Assembly: GCF_019468465.1 (NCBI RefSeq)
Contig: NZ_CP080519.1
Span: 1,565,001 to 1,629,000 of the forward strand
Reading direction: 5' to 3'
DNA length: 64,000 nt
Origin: Amycolatopsis sp. DSM 110486
Lineage (GTDB): Bacteria > Actinomycetota > Actinomycetes > Mycobacteriales > Pseudonocardiaceae
The notes below the pieces were generated by a model. The model worked only from the letters and a program-made list of their open reading frames with translations, searched no databases and was not told the origin of the DNA. Below, piece after piece: positions 8,654 through 16,905 of this stretch (the stretch's first letter is position 1; the number at the start of each line of letters is the position of its first letter). Made by a program: the position numbers and the translations under genes.

Positions 8654-9346
8654 TCAGCTCAACGAGATCTCGCTCAGATCGATCGACACCATCACCGTCT
8701 CCTCCCGGTACGCGCGCCGCCGCGTCGGGAAGCTCAAGCCCGAGAACACGGCGTGGTCGTACACGTACTGCACCCCGGGAAACCCGCCCGCCACGTCGAC
8801 GTTGTAGTCGTGCCGGCGCAGCAGCCCGTCCGGCCCGAAGAAGAATCGCTGCACCCGCGAGTGGCTCGCCACCGAGTCCGGGAACGTCGCCTCCAGCACG
8901 TGCCACCGCTCACCGTTCACGACCACCAGCGCGGTCTCCACGACCGAAAACCCCTCACCCGCCAGGAGGAACGGTGTCGTCAGGTACGTCCACAACGCGT
9001 ACCCGTTGAAGTACGCGCGGTGCAGCGGGTCCCATGGCGTCGTCAGCCCGTGCCCCGCGAACGACTCGCGCGGGTTGTCGCGCGAAGCAACGACAGTGCC
9101 GTCCAGCTTCTCGATCGCGATGCGCCCCGGCTCGAAGCGCGTGCGCTGGTCGGGCGCGCCGAACGGGTGCAACGAACCCTCCTCGCGCACCAGCGACACC
9201 GTCATCCGCCGCGGGTTCGGGTCCTGCACGAGGCCCTTCATCGCCCAGAACTCGCCACCGGTCACGATCGTCGCGGTCAGCGAGGTGAACTGGCGCCAGC
9301 GGTCGAGGCCGCCGTGGGCATCGAGGACGTCGTCGAGCAGTGCCAC
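8654..9346 (-). CDS. Conserved hypothetical protein, LolA/lipoprotein-sorting-like
   Basis: 230 residues, no membrane helix and no signal peptide. The motif order DAHGGLDRWRQFTSLTA, GGEFWAMKG, PFLLAGEGFSV and RHDYNVDVAGGFPGVQYVYD suggests an antiparallel beta-sheet protein resembling the LolA-like family seen beside oxidoreductases. The catalytic role is unknown. Its GTG start (9344-9346) lies one base after the adh stop codon, so it is translationally coupled to the dehydrogenase and probably works with it. Confidence 0.6.
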   Translation of the reverse strand: MALLDDVLDAHGGLDRWRQFTSLTATIVTGGEFWAMKGLVQDPNPRRMTVSLVREEGSLHPFGAPDQRTRFEPGRIAIEKLDGTVVASRDNPRESFAGHGLTTPWDPLHRAYFNGYALWTYLTTPFLLAGEGFSVVETALVVVNGERWHVLEATFPDSVASHSRVQRFFFGPDGLLRRHDYNVDVAGGFPGVQYVYDHAVFSGLSFPTRRRAYREETVMVSIDLSEISLS

Positions 9347-9347
9347 G

Positions 9348-10364
9348 TCAGGCCGCCAGGTCGAGGACGACACGGAAGCGCGCCTGGCCGGACAGCATGC
9401 GCTCATACGCCTTCGGGGCGTCGGTCCACGGGACGATCTCGTTCATCGGCCGCACGCCGCGGGCCTCGGCGAACGCGAGGCTGTCCTCGTTCTCGACGGC
9501 CGAACCGGTGAGGCTGCCGGACACCGTGCGCGTGCCGAAGATCAGGTCCGTAGTGCCGATCGACAGCGGGTCGGGCGCCGCGCCGACGACCACCAGCCGC
9601 CCGCGCGGCGCGAGCCCCGCGACCAGCGGCGACATGGACGTGCCACTCGAGGCCGTCGCGACGATCGCCGCCGCGCCGCCCAGCTTCTGCAGCTGCGCGC
9701 CGGGGTCGGCGGCGGTGCTGTCGACGTACTCGTCCGCACCGAGGCGGGTGGCGAGCTCGGCCTTGTCCGTGCCACGCGCGATCGCCGCGACGCGGTAGCC
9801 CAGCGCCTTCGCGTACTGCACACCGAGGTGGCCCAGCCCGCCGATGCCCTGCACCGCGACCAGCGAGCCCGGACGCGCGTCGAGCTTGCTCAACGCGCTG
9901 TACGTGGTGATCCCCGCGCACAGCAACGGTGCGGCGTCCGAAGAGGACAGTCCACTCGGGACGCGGACTAGGCCGGTCGTACGGGCGTAGGCGTATTCGG
10001 CGTAACCGCCGTCGACGTGCGTGCCGGTCCACGGCTGGTCGGTGCAGTTGACGAAGTCGCCGCGCCGGCAGGACTCGCACTCGCCGCAGTGCCCGCCCAG
10101 GTAACCGATGCCCACGCGCTCACCCACGTGCCACGCCCGCACACCCTCGCCGACGGCGTCGATCACCCCGACGATCTCGTGGCCGGGCACCCGCGGCACG
10201 TCCGGGTCGGCGCGCATCCCCTCGACCGCCAGCACGTCGGAGTGGCAGACGCCGCAGTACTCCACTTTGACCCGCACCTGCCCGTGCGACGGCGCGACGA
10301 GCTCCCGCTCGCTGAGCGCGAACTGGCGGGTGCCGGTGACTTCCAGAGCTCGGTAAGTTGTCAT
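9348..10364 (-). CDS. Zinc-dependent alcohol dehydrogenase (MDR superfamily)
   Basis: 338 residues. Catalytic zinc ligands lie in YCGVCHSD and GHEIVG, and the structural zinc cluster is GGHCGECESCRRGDFVNC. The NAD(P)-binding motif is GIGGLGHLGVQYAK. This layout matches the AdhA/CAD subgroup that oxidises primary alcohols or reduces aldehydes. ATG 10364 begins the conserved part. A palindromic site at 10372-10387, identical to one upstream of the nearby TetR gene, sits 7 bp before the start, so the gene is probably repressed by that TetR. Confidence 0.9.
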   Translation of the reverse strand: MTTYRALEVTGTRQFALSERELVAPSHGQVRVKVEYCGVCHSDVLAVEGMRADPDVPRVPGHEIVGVIDAVGEGVRAWHVGERVGIGYLGGHCGECESCRRGDFVNCTDQPWTGTHVDGGYAEYAYARTTGLVRVPSGLSSSDAAPLLCAGITTYSALSKLDARPGSLVAVQGIGGLGHLGVQYAKALGYRVAAIARGTDKAELATRLGADEYVDSTAADPGAQLQKLGGAAAIVATASSGTSMSPLVAGLAPRGRLVVVGAAPDPLSIGTTDLIFGTRTVSGSLTGSAVENEDSLAFAEARGVRPMNEIVPWTDAPKAYERMLSGQARFRVVLDLAA

Positions 10365-10371
10365 GAATTGA

Positions 10372-10387
10372 ATATGACCGGTCGTCT
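10372..10387. promoter_or_regulatory. TetR operator upstream of adh
   Basis: ATATGACCGGTCGTCT is centred on the perfect palindrome GACCGGTC. The same 16 bases occur exactly at 11650-11665 in front of the tetR gene. The sequence resembles the GACCGGTC core reported for LmrA/YxaF-type TetR repressors. Confidence 0.75.
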
Positions 10388-10431
10388 TACTCGCTGTCAA
10401 GGGTCACACCCGAATCGAGCACCCGCGTTTT

Positions 10432-11058
10432 TCAGGGCAGGTCGAAGCCCAGTTCCTTGGCGGCGTCGACCGGCGTCGGCTGCGCCCACCGCTGCGCGAC
10501 GGACTGGTGCGTCGACAGCGAACGCAGCTCCGCACGGTCGAGATAGAGCACGCCACCGAGATGGTCGGTCTCGTGCTGGACGATGCGCGCCGGCCAGCCC
10601 GCGAACTCCTCGTCGACGGCCGCGCCCGTCTCGTCCTGCGCCTCAAGCCGGACGCGCAACGGCCGCGCGACCACGGCCTGCCAGCCGTTCACGCTCAGGC
10701 AGCCCTCGAAGAACGCGACCCGCTCCGAGCCCAGCGCCGTGTACCGCGGGTTCACCAGCACGCGAAACGGCAACGGCCCGATCCCCCGCACTGCCAGCAC
10801 CTCGGGCGGCGTGTTCGGCCGCTCGTAGTCCTCGACCACGGCGAGCTGCACCGGGAGCCCGATCTGCGGCGCGGCCAGCCCGACGCCGGGCGCCGCGTGC
10901 ATCGTCTCCTTCATGCCCTCGATCAGCCCGGCGAGCGCGGCGTCACCCAACTGGCCTTCGTAGGGCGCCGCGGCCGTGCGCAGCACCGGGTCACCGGCCT
11001 GGACGATGGGCCACGGGAGCGGCTGGGCGAGCAGTTCGTCCACCAGGTCGGCGAGCAC
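10432..11058 (-). CDS. def: Peptide deformylase
   Basis: 208 residues with all three deformylase motifs: GVGLAAPQIG, EGCLSV (metal Cys) and QHETDHLGG (HExxH metal His pair and catalytic Glu). It removes the formyl group from nascent N-terminal methionine and uses iron or zinc. The N-terminal extension of about 25 residues and the helical C-terminus ending in AAKELGFDL are typical of an actinobacterial accessory deformylase. It starts at GTG 11058, 15 bp after the tetR stop, so it is probably transcribed with the regulator. The reason for the pairing is not obvious; a duplicate deformylase can contribute to actinonin tolerance. Confidence 0.9.
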   Translation of the reverse strand: MLADLVDELLAQPLPWPIVQAGDPVLRTAAAPYEGQLGDAALAGLIEGMKETMHAAPGVGLAAPQIGLPVQLAVVEDYERPNTPPEVLAVRGIGPLPFRVLVNPRYTALGSERVAFFEGCLSVNGWQAVVARPLRVRLEAQDETGAAVDEEFAGWPARIVQHETDHLGGVLYLDRAELRSLSTHQSVAQRWAQPTPVDAAKELGFDLP

Positions 11059-11073
11059 GCTGGGGGCACCTTC

Positions 11074-11640
11074 CTACAGCAGGGAGCCGAACACCACGTC
11101 GAAGAAGTCGTCCAGCGGGGCGACGCTCTTGGCCACCTTGGTACGGATGATCGCACCCTCCCACGCGTCGAGTACGAACCGCCCGAGCAGCTCCGGGTCC
11201 TTGTCGCCCTTGACCTCGCCGGCGGCCTGCGCCTGGCGGATGGAGTCGGTGATGCTGTCCGACCAGTGCGTGAGGCTCTCCCCGACCTGCTTGCGGATCA
11301 CGGGACTGTGGTCGGCGCGCTCGGAGCCCATGTTGCCGATGAGGCAGCCGCGGGTGAACTCGTTGTCCACCAGCACGTCGCGCATCACGGTGAACCGCGC
11401 GCGCAACGTTTCGAGCGGACCGAGGTCGCCGTGGCCGTCGCGCCAGCCGGAGCTTTCGGCGTAGCGCGCGACGACCTCCGCGCCGAGGTCTTCCTTGCTC
11501 TTGAAGTGGTTGTAGAACGACCCCTTGGGCACGCCGGCCGCCCGGGTGATGGTGTCGACCGAACACGCGGCGAAGCCGTAGCGGTGGAACTCGGTGACCG
11601 CGGTGTCGACGATCACCTCACGAACGCTGGGACGTGGCAT
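11074..11640 (-). CDS. TetR repressor, LmrA/YxaF-like
   Basis: 188 residues. The N-terminal helix-turn-helix is canonical (VDTITRAAGVPKGSFYNHFK), and the C-terminal ligand domain carries TRGCLIGNMGSE, the cysteine-containing loop of the LmrA/YxaF branch. The 16-bp palindrome at 11650-11665 overlaps its own promoter, and the same site lies before adh, so it probably represses itself, def and the adh unit. The inducer is unknown; an aldehyde or other electrophile handled by the dehydrogenase is a reasonable guess. Confidence 0.87.
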   Translation of the reverse strand: MPRPSVREVIVDTAVTEFHRYGFAACSVDTITRAAGVPKGSFYNHFKSKEDLGAEVVARYAESSGWRDGHGDLGPLETLRARFTVMRDVLVDNEFTRGCLIGNMGSERADHSPVIRKQVGESLTHWSDSITDSIRQAQAAGEVKGDKDPELLGRFVLDAWEGAIIRTKVAKSVAPLDDFFDVVFGSLL

Positions 11641-11649
11641 CTGTCGATT

Positions 11650-11665
11650 ATATGACCGGTCGTCT
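11650..11665. promoter_or_regulatory. TetR operator upstream of tetR-def
   Basis: Exact 16-base copy of the site at 10372-10387, 9 bp upstream of the tetR ATG. Self-repression is the simplest reading. Confidence 0.75.
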
Positions 11666-11757
11666 CAGCTGTCGACCAAGCTGCCCTGACCAGGGTCGGA
11701 GGCGGGATCCACGGCCGATCTCGCACCCGCCTGATCGCTTCCGGCATGCTGGGCTCC

Positions 11758-12954
11758 GTGGCCTATGACGTGAACGCGATCCGCAAGCATTTCCCCGCCC
11801 TTACCGAAGGGGCTGCGCACTTCGACGGGCCCGGGGGCTCACAGGTGCCGGACGTGGTGGGGGAAGCCGTGGCGGCCGTCCTCTGCTCCGCGATCGCCAA
11901 CCGGGGAACCGTGACGCCGGCCGAGCGGCGCGCCGACGGGGTCGTGCGCGAGGCGCGCCAGGCGGTGGCCGATCTGCTCGGCGCGAAGCCCCAGGGCGTC
12001 GTCTTCGGGCGCAGCATGACGCAGGTGACGTACGACTTCTCGCGCACGCTGGCCAAGACGTGGGAGACCGGGGACGAGGTCGTGGTCACGCGGCTCGATC
12101 ACGACGCCAACATCCGGCCGTGGGTGCAGGCGGCGGCCACGCGTGGAGTCACCGTGCGGTGGGCCGACTTCGACCCGACGACGGGTGAGCTGCCGGTCGA
12201 GGCGGTCACGGCGCTGCTGACCGACAAGACGCGGCTGGTGGCCGTGACGGCGGCGTCCAACCTGCTCGGCACGCGGCCGGACGTCGCGGCGATCACGGCG
12301 AAGGCGCGCGAAGCCGGGGCACTCAGCTACGTCGACGGGGTGCACCTCACACCGCACGCCACGGTCGACCTCAAAGCACTCGGCGCCGACTTCTACGCGT
12401 GCTCCGCGTACAAGTTCCTCGGCCCGCACCTCGGCGTGCTCGCGGCCGCGCCCGAGCTGCTGGAGACGCTGCGGCCGGACAAGCTCGTGCCGTCCAGCGA
12501 CGCCGTGCCGGAGCGCTTCGAGCTGGGCACGCTCCCCTACGAGCTGCTCGCCGGCACGACCGCGGCCATCGACTTCCTCGCCAATCTGGTGCCGGCCGAG
12601 GGCACGCGACGCGAGCGCCTGGCCACGTCGCTGGCCGCGCTCGAGGTCCACGAGCAGGAAATGCTGCAGCGCCTCGACGACGGGCTCGCCGCGCTGCCCC
12701 GGGTGGTCCGCTACGGCTCCCCGAGCCGCGAGCGCACGCCGACCGTCCTGTTCTCCGTGAAGAACCACGAGCCCAAGGCCGTGTACGAACACCTCGCGAG
12801 CCACAACGTCAACGCGCCGGCCGCGAGCTTCTACGCCATCGAGTGCTCCCGCCACCTCGGCCTCGGTGACACGGGCGCGGTCCGCGCGGGCATCGCTCCG
12901 TACACGACAGCGGCCGAGGTCGACCGGCTGGTCAGCGCGGTAGCGGAGCTGTGA
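11758..12954 (+). CDS. Cysteine desulfurase-like PLP enzyme (class V aminotransferase)
   Basis: 398 residues of the selenocysteine-lyase/cysteine-desulfurase fold. Cofactor motifs include the Asp/His pocket (YVDGVHLTPH) and the Schiff-base lysine in SAYKFLGPH. The N-terminal AHFDGPGGSQVP is characteristic of the cysteine desulfurase-like SufS-type subgroup whose physiological substrates are mostly unknown. VAYDVNAIRKHFPAL marks the usual start, so GTG 11758 is preferred over ATG 11746; neither has a good ribosome site. Its last 23 bp overlap a convergent amidohydrolase relic. Confidence 0.85.
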   Translation: MAYDVNAIRKHFPALTEGAAHFDGPGGSQVPDVVGEAVAAVLCSAIANRGTVTPAERRADGVVREARQAVADLLGAKPQGVVFGRSMTQVTYDFSRTLAKTWETGDEVVVTRLDHDANIRPWVQAAATRGVTVRWADFDPTTGELPVEAVTALLTDKTRLVAVTAASNLLGTRPDVAAITAKAREAGALSYVDGVHLTPHATVDLKALGADFYACSAYKFLGPHLGVLAAAPELLETLRPDKLVPSSDAVPERFELGTLPYELLAGTTAAIDFLANLVPAEGTRRERLATSLAALEVHEQEMLQRLDDGLAALPRVVRYGSPSRERTPTVLFSVKNHEPKAVYEHLASHNVNAPAASFYAIECSRHLGLGDTGAVRAGIAPYTTAAEVDRLVSAVAEL

Positions 12955-13160
12955 CCGCCGTCCCGCGCACGTAGACCGCGCGGATGTCGTGGATGGCCGC
13001 CGGGTCGGTGAACGGGTTGCCGCCCACCGCGAGCACGTCGGCGTCGAAGCGCCAGGCGGCCCTTGCGGTGGCCCAGCCCGCACACCCCGGCGGCCACAGA
13101 CGTCGCGGCACGGAAGGTGTCCACTGTGGACATCCCGGACAGTTCCAGCATGTGCGCGCA
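12932..13160 (-). pseudogene. Frameshifted C-terminus of an amidohydrolase
   Basis: Two reverse-strand frames together read as the end of an amidohydrolase/imidazolonepropionase-like protein: MSTVDTFRAATSVAAGV then GLGHRKGRLA in one frame, and FDADVLAVGGNPFTDPAA then IRAVYVRGTAV in the next. The frame changes near 13050 where a few bases are missing. No metal-binding N-terminal part exists nearby, so this is a dead fragment of roughly 75 codons. Confidence 0.7.
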
Positions 13161-13221
13161 CGAGTTGCCGGAACGGCCAGTACGGCGGATACCGGCAGTC
13201 GCGCCACCCCAGGCCTCGGCA

Positions 13222-13380
13222 GCCCGGCCCGGCGCACGACCTCGGCGGCCAGCCGGCTCTTGCCCACGCCCGGCTCGCCGGGCGATCAGCACGACGCGCC
13301 CCGATGCCGTCCGCTGTGGCCCGGGCGTGCGCGTCGAGCACGGACGGCTCCCGCTGCCGCCCCACGAAGCCGGCTTCGTC
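13222..13380 (-). pseudogene. Frameshifted P-loop N-terminus of an AAA/LuxR-type regulator
   Basis: The reverse strand reads FVGRQREPSVLDAHARATA in one frame and EPGVGKSRLAAEVVRRAG (a Walker A motif) in another, with a frameshift between. This order is the start of a large ATP-binding LuxR or SARP-type regulator. The remaining 700 or more residues are absent. It abuts the amidohydrolase relic, and 13381-13460 holds no recognisable gene, so the whole 12.95-13.46 kb interval is a gene graveyard. Confidence 0.6.
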
Positions 13381-13460
13381 TGTGTTGCCTCCCGAGGTAA
13401 CCGTCCACCCCGTCGATCGTCACCGCCGTGAGGAGTGTGTCAGTTTTCTCCGGTTTCGGG

Positions 13461-14507
13461 TCACGCGTCGGCGACGGTCCGGCGCACGGTCGTGCGCCGG
13501 TCGTCGACCGAGCCCCACTGGTCGCCGTACGTGCTGGCCTTGATCCGGTCGCTGCGCAGCACGTCGTGCGGGAAGCCGAGAGACGGCCGGCTGAGCTCGT
13601 CGAGCCGAGCAACCCGAGACGCGTCCAGCACGACGTCCGCGCTCGCCAGGTTGTCCCGCAGCTGCGCCTCCGAACGCGCGCCGATGAGCGGGATGATCCC
13701 GCGCTGCCGCAGCCACGCCAGCGCCACCTGCGCCGGCGACCAGCCGCCTTCCCGAGCGATGGCGACGACCTCCCGCACCACGGCGTCGTTGTCCTCGCCA
13801 GGTCGGAACGTGCCGCCGAGGTCGAGCCGGCCCGGTTCGCCACGCAGGTACTTGCCCGTGAGCCGCCCTTCGGCGAGCGGTCCCCACGCCAGCACCGGCA
13901 GGTCGAACACGTGCGCCATCGGCAGCAGCTCGCGCTCCGGCGTGCGTTCCAGCAGGTTGTAGCGGATCTGCAGGGCGACGAACGGGGACCAGTCGCGCAG
14001 CTCGGCGAGTGTGTTGGCCTGCGCGACCTCCCACGCGGGCCAGTCGGAGACACCGACGTAGAGGACCTTGCCCGCGCGCACCTGGTCGTCGAGCGCGCGC
14101 ATCACCTCGGGCACCGGTGTGAGCGTGTCTCGCACGTGGACCCACAGCAGGTCGACGCGGTCCGTCCGCAGGCGGCGCAGGCTCGTTTCCAGGGAGTCGA
14201 CGAGGTTCTTGCGGTGGTTGCCCGCCGAGTTCAGGTCGCCCGCGCGGGTCTGGGCCGTGTACTTCGTGGTGAGCACGAACCGGTCGCGGCGGCCGTCGAG
14301 CAGCTCGCCGAGGATGCGTTCGGACGAGCCCTGTGTGTAGGTGCTCGCGGTGTCGAGGAAGGTGCCGCCGGCCTCGGCGTAGAGGTCGAGCAGCCGCGCG
14401 CTGGTCTCGCGCGGCGCGCCCCAGCCCCAGTCCTCGCCGAAGGTCATCGTGCCCAGGGCGAGCTCGGAGACCCGCACGCCCGTTTTGCCCAGCAGTGTGT
14501 AGCGCAT
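13461..14507 (-). CDS. Aldo/keto reductase
   Basis: 348 residues forming an AKR (alpha/beta)8 barrel. The catalytic tetrad is recognisable (FLDTASTY with Asp and Tyr, LTTKY with Lys, LLWVHVRD with His), and the C-terminal NADPH-binding signature is IPLIGARSEAQLRDNL. Substrates are probably aldehydes or ketones; this subgroup is broad and poorly defined. ATG 14507 is the natural start. It is divergent from the MmyB-type regulator with 116 bp between them, a common arrangement in which the regulator controls the reductase. Confidence 0.88.
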   Translation of the reverse strand: MRYTLLGKTGVRVSELALGTMTFGEDWGWGAPRETSARLLDLYAEAGGTFLDTASTYTQGSSERILGELLDGRRDRFVLTTKYTAQTRAGDLNSAGNHRKNLVDSLETSLRRLRTDRVDLLWVHVRDTLTPVPEVMRALDDQVRAGKVLYVGVSDWPAWEVAQANTLAELRDWSPFVALQIRYNLLERTPERELLPMAHVFDLPVLAWGPLAEGRLTGKYLRGEPGRLDLGGTFRPGEDNDAVVREVVAIAREGGWSPAQVALAWLRQRGIIPLIGARSEAQLRDNLASADVVLDASRVARLDELSRPSLGFPHDVLRSDRIKASTYGDQWGSVDDRRTTVRRTVADA

Positions 14508-14623
14508 GCGTCCACGGTGCGGCGGCCGCGAAAGCCGGCGCCACGGCGCGTTCGTCCGTAGGACCACCAGTACCAGGCTGGCCGGTTCTCGCGCGGGCGC
14601 CGGCCGGCGTGATACTGCCGGAC

Positions 14624-15439
14624 ATGACCGAGCTCGCCGACTTCCTGCGCGCCAGCCGCTCGCGCGTGCACCCGGGCGACGTCGGGTTCGCCGCCGACGC
14701 CAAGCCGCGGCGGGTGCCGGGGCTGCGGCGAGAGGAGGTGGCGCAGCTGGCGAACGTGAGCGTCGACTACCTCGTGCGCCTGGAGCAAGGCCGCACCACC
14801 AACGTCTCGCGCGGGGTGCTCGAATCGCTCGCCGACGCGTTGCAGCTGGCGCCCGACGCGCGCGAGTACCTCCTGACCATCGCCGGCCCGGCCGACCCCG
14901 CCCCACCCGTCGGGGAGGTCCGGGACCAGACGCGGCGGCTGCTCGCGTCACTCGACCTGCCGGCGCTCGTGGTCGGGCGCGCGCTCGACGTGCTGGCCTG
15001 GAACCCGGTCGCGGCCGCGTTGTTCGCCGAGTTCGGCGCGCTGGAGCCGGAGCGGCGCAACATGGTGCGGATGGTGTTCCTCGACCCGGACTACCGCGCG
15101 ATGGTCGCCGACTGGCCGCAGGTGGCGCGCGAGTGCGTCGCCTGTCTGCGCCGCGACGCCGGACACTATCCGGACGACCCGCGGCTGGCCGCGCTCGTCG
15201 AGGAGGTGTCGGCGGCCGACCCGGACTTCCGCACGTGGTGGGTCGATCACCGCGTGCGGATGGCGGGGTTCCGGCGCAAGACGTTCCTGCATCCGCGCGT
15301 CGGGCCGGTGACGGTGGACTCGCAGCGCCTCGGGGTGGAGACCGACCCCGGTCAGTTCGTGGTGGTGTACTCGGCCGAGCCCGGTTCGGCGTCGGAAGCC
15401 GCGTTGCGCAGCCTCGCCGAGATGGCGTTGACCGGCTGA
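14624..15439 (+). CDS. XRE-family regulator, MmyB-like
   Basis: 271 residues. An N-terminal helix-turn-helix (RRVPGLRREEVAQLANVSVD then YLVRLEQGR, about 25-65) is followed by the MmyB-like ligand-binding PAS-type domain (about 90-270: LPALVVGRALDVLAWNPVAA, ARECVACLRRDAGHYPDDPR). Such proteins usually sit divergent from an oxidoreductase, as here with the aldo/keto reductase, and are thought to bind a small hydrophobic molecule. The start at ATG 14624 fits the family start. Confidence 0.9.
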   Translation: MTELADFLRASRSRVHPGDVGFAADAKPRRVPGLRREEVAQLANVSVDYLVRLEQGRTTNVSRGVLESLADALQLAPDAREYLLTIAGPADPAPPVGEVRDQTRRLLASLDLPALVVGRALDVLAWNPVAAALFAEFGALEPERRNMVRMVFLDPDYRAMVADWPQVARECVACLRRDAGHYPDDPRLAALVEEVSAADPDFRTWWVDHRVRMAGFRRKTFLHPRVGPVTVDSQRLGVETDPGQFVVVYSAEPGSASEAALRSLAEMALTG

Positions 15440-15464
15440 GTTCCGTTGTGGAACTCTCGGGGGC

Positions 15465-16217
15465 ATGAGCATCGACGTCGTGGCCGGCGAAGCCGTCACC
15501 ACCGTGACGATCAACCGTCCGGACAAGCGCAACGCGCTGACCACGGCCCTGTACTCGGCCCTGGCCGAAGCGCTGGAGACCGCGGCCACACCGATCGTCG
15601 TCCTCACCGGCGCCGGCGGCACGTTCACCGCGGGCAACGACCTGGGCGATTTCCTCGCGCCCGACGAGGGCAGCGGGGACGACACACCCGTGCGGCGTTT
15701 CCAGGAGGCGCTGCTCGCCACGCGCGCGGTGGTGGTCGCGGCCGTCGACGGCCCGGCCGTCGGCATCGGCGCGACGCTGCTGCTGCACTGCGACCTCGTG
15801 TACGCGACCGAGCGCAGCTACCTGCAGTTCCCGTTCACGTCGCTGGGCCTGGTGCCGGAGTACGGCAGCAGCTTCGTGCTGCCGCGTCTGCTCGGCCCGC
15901 AGCGCGCCGCCGAGCTGCTGCTCTTCGGCGGCCGCGTGCCCGCCGCCGAGGCGCACCGGCTGGGGCTCGTCAACGAGGTGCTGGCCGACGCGGCGGCGCT
16001 GGAGGCCCGCGTCGCCGACCGGACGGCCGCGCTGGCCGCGCAGCCGGCTTCGTCGCTGGCGCTGACCCGCGAGCTGCTGCGCGATACCGAGAACACCAGC
16101 GTGCGCGCGCGGATGGACGTGGAGTCGCAGCACTTCGCGAAGCTGCTGCACGACCCGGCGACGGTCGCCAACCTGCGCGCGAAGCTCCGACGCCGTTACC
16201 AATCCGACCAGAAGTAG
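15465..16217 (+). CDS. Enoyl-CoA hydratase/isomerase family protein
   Basis: 250 residues of the crotonase fold: NRPDKRNALT, GAGGTFTAGNDL (first oxyanion NH and CoA-binding loop), VDGPAVGIGATLLLHCDLVY (second oxyanion loop) and FGGRVPAAEAHRLGLVNEV. One of the two usual catalytic Glu positions appears substituted (FTSLGLVPEYGSS keeps a Glu). It probably hydrates or isomerises an acyl-CoA; substrate unknown. Its last codons (RRRYQSDQK and the stop) lie inside the left arm of palindromic element A, suggesting the element replaced or modified the original 3' end. Confidence 0.88.
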   Translation: MSIDVVAGEAVTTVTINRPDKRNALTTALYSALAEALETAATPIVVLTGAGGTFTAGNDLGDFLAPDEGSGDDTPVRRFQEALLATRAVVVAAVDGPAVGIGATLLLHCDLVYATERSYLQFPFTSLGLVPEYGSSFVLPRLLGPQRAAELLLFGGRVPAAEAHRLGLVNEVLADAAALEARVADRTAALAAQPASSLALTRELLRDTENTSVRARMDVESQHFAKLLHDPATVANLRAKLRRRYQSDQK

Positions 16218-16286
16218 GCGGGAATCCAGCAGGACGTGACTGCGTCCAGCAACCGTTCCCGCCGTGACTGTGGTCGGATTGGTAAC
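16195..16286 (+). repeat. Palindromic element A (92 bp)
   Basis: Perfect 16-bp terminal inverted repeats, GTTACCAATCCGACCA (16195-16210) and TGGTCGGATTGGTAAC (16271-16286). After an asymmetric internal loop (GAAGTA against GTGACTG) a second stem GGCGGGAA/TTCCCGCC follows, then a small apical hairpin GGACG/CGTCC. It lies between convergent echA and tetR and could serve as a two-way terminator. Related copies are at 25610-25703 and 32902-32992. Confidence 0.85.
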
Positions 16287-16296
16287 CGACAACGCA

Positions 16297-16905
16297 TCAG
16301 GCGAGCTTGCGGCGGCGCTTGTCCACGGCGCCGTCAAGCAGCGGCCGCAGCTCCTCGACGATCGAGTCGAGCGGGGCGACGTCTTGCTCGGCGCGCGCGA
16401 GCACGATCGCGCCTTCGAGCGAGCTGATCATCAGCACGGCCAGCGAAGCCGCGCGCGTGGGAGATACGCCCATCTGCTCCAGTGCTTCCACGAGCGGTTT
16501 ACGCCATTCGGCGAATGCGCCGGCCGTACTCTCCCGCAGCTTTTCGCTCATCGCGGCGGAATCGGCGACCGTGGCGACGATCGGGCAGCCGTTCCCGAAT
16601 CCCTGATCGGCGAATTCGGCGCGCCACGGCGCGACCATCGCGGCGAAGAGGTTGCCCGGCGTCGCGTCTTCCAGCGATTCGGCGTTGCGGCGCACGCGGC
16701 GCGCGGCGTACCTGCCGGCCCAGGCGACCGCTTCGGCGACGAGCTGCTCCTTACCCCCGGGGAAGTAGTGCTGCAGCGACCCCCGCGGTGCGTTCGCGTG
16801 GGTCACCACGTCCCGCAGGCCCGTACCGCCGACGCCCTGCGTCCGCAGCAGCTGCGCGGCGCTGAACACCATCCGGTCCCGCGCCGGCCTCTCCGACTCC
16901 GCCAC
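16297..16905 (-). CDS. TetR repressor of the LmrA/YxaF branch
   Basis: 202 residues. Helix-turn-helix: LRDVVTHANAPRGSLQHYFP. The C-terminal domain carries GNGCPIVATVADS, the conserved Cys-containing loop of the LmrA/YxaF group. GTG 16905 is chosen because AAGGAGGT lies 5 bases upstream; a TTG two codons earlier sits too close to it. An ATGAC-N4-GTCAT palindrome (16920-16933) lies just before the ribosome site, and two more lie around the GNAT start, so it probably represses the GNAT-tetR unit. Its first ~155 bp overlap the GNAT frame. Confidence 0.85.
   Translation of the reverse strand: MAESERPARDRMVFSAAQLLRTQGVGGTGLRDVVTHANAPRGSLQHYFPGGKEQLVAEAVAWAGRYAARRVRRNAESLEDATPGNLFAAMVAPWRAEFADQGFGNGCPIVATVADSAAMSEKLRESTAGAFAEWRKPLVEALEQMGVSPTRAASLAVLMISSLEGAIVLARAEQDVAPLDSIVEELRPLLDGAVDKRRRKLA

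Noticed and set aside
13461..16337. 958-residue open frame on the minus strand
   Set aside because: Only the first 348 codons (from ATG 14507) are the aldo/keto reductase. The rest is a shadow of the MmyB and echA genes in another frame.
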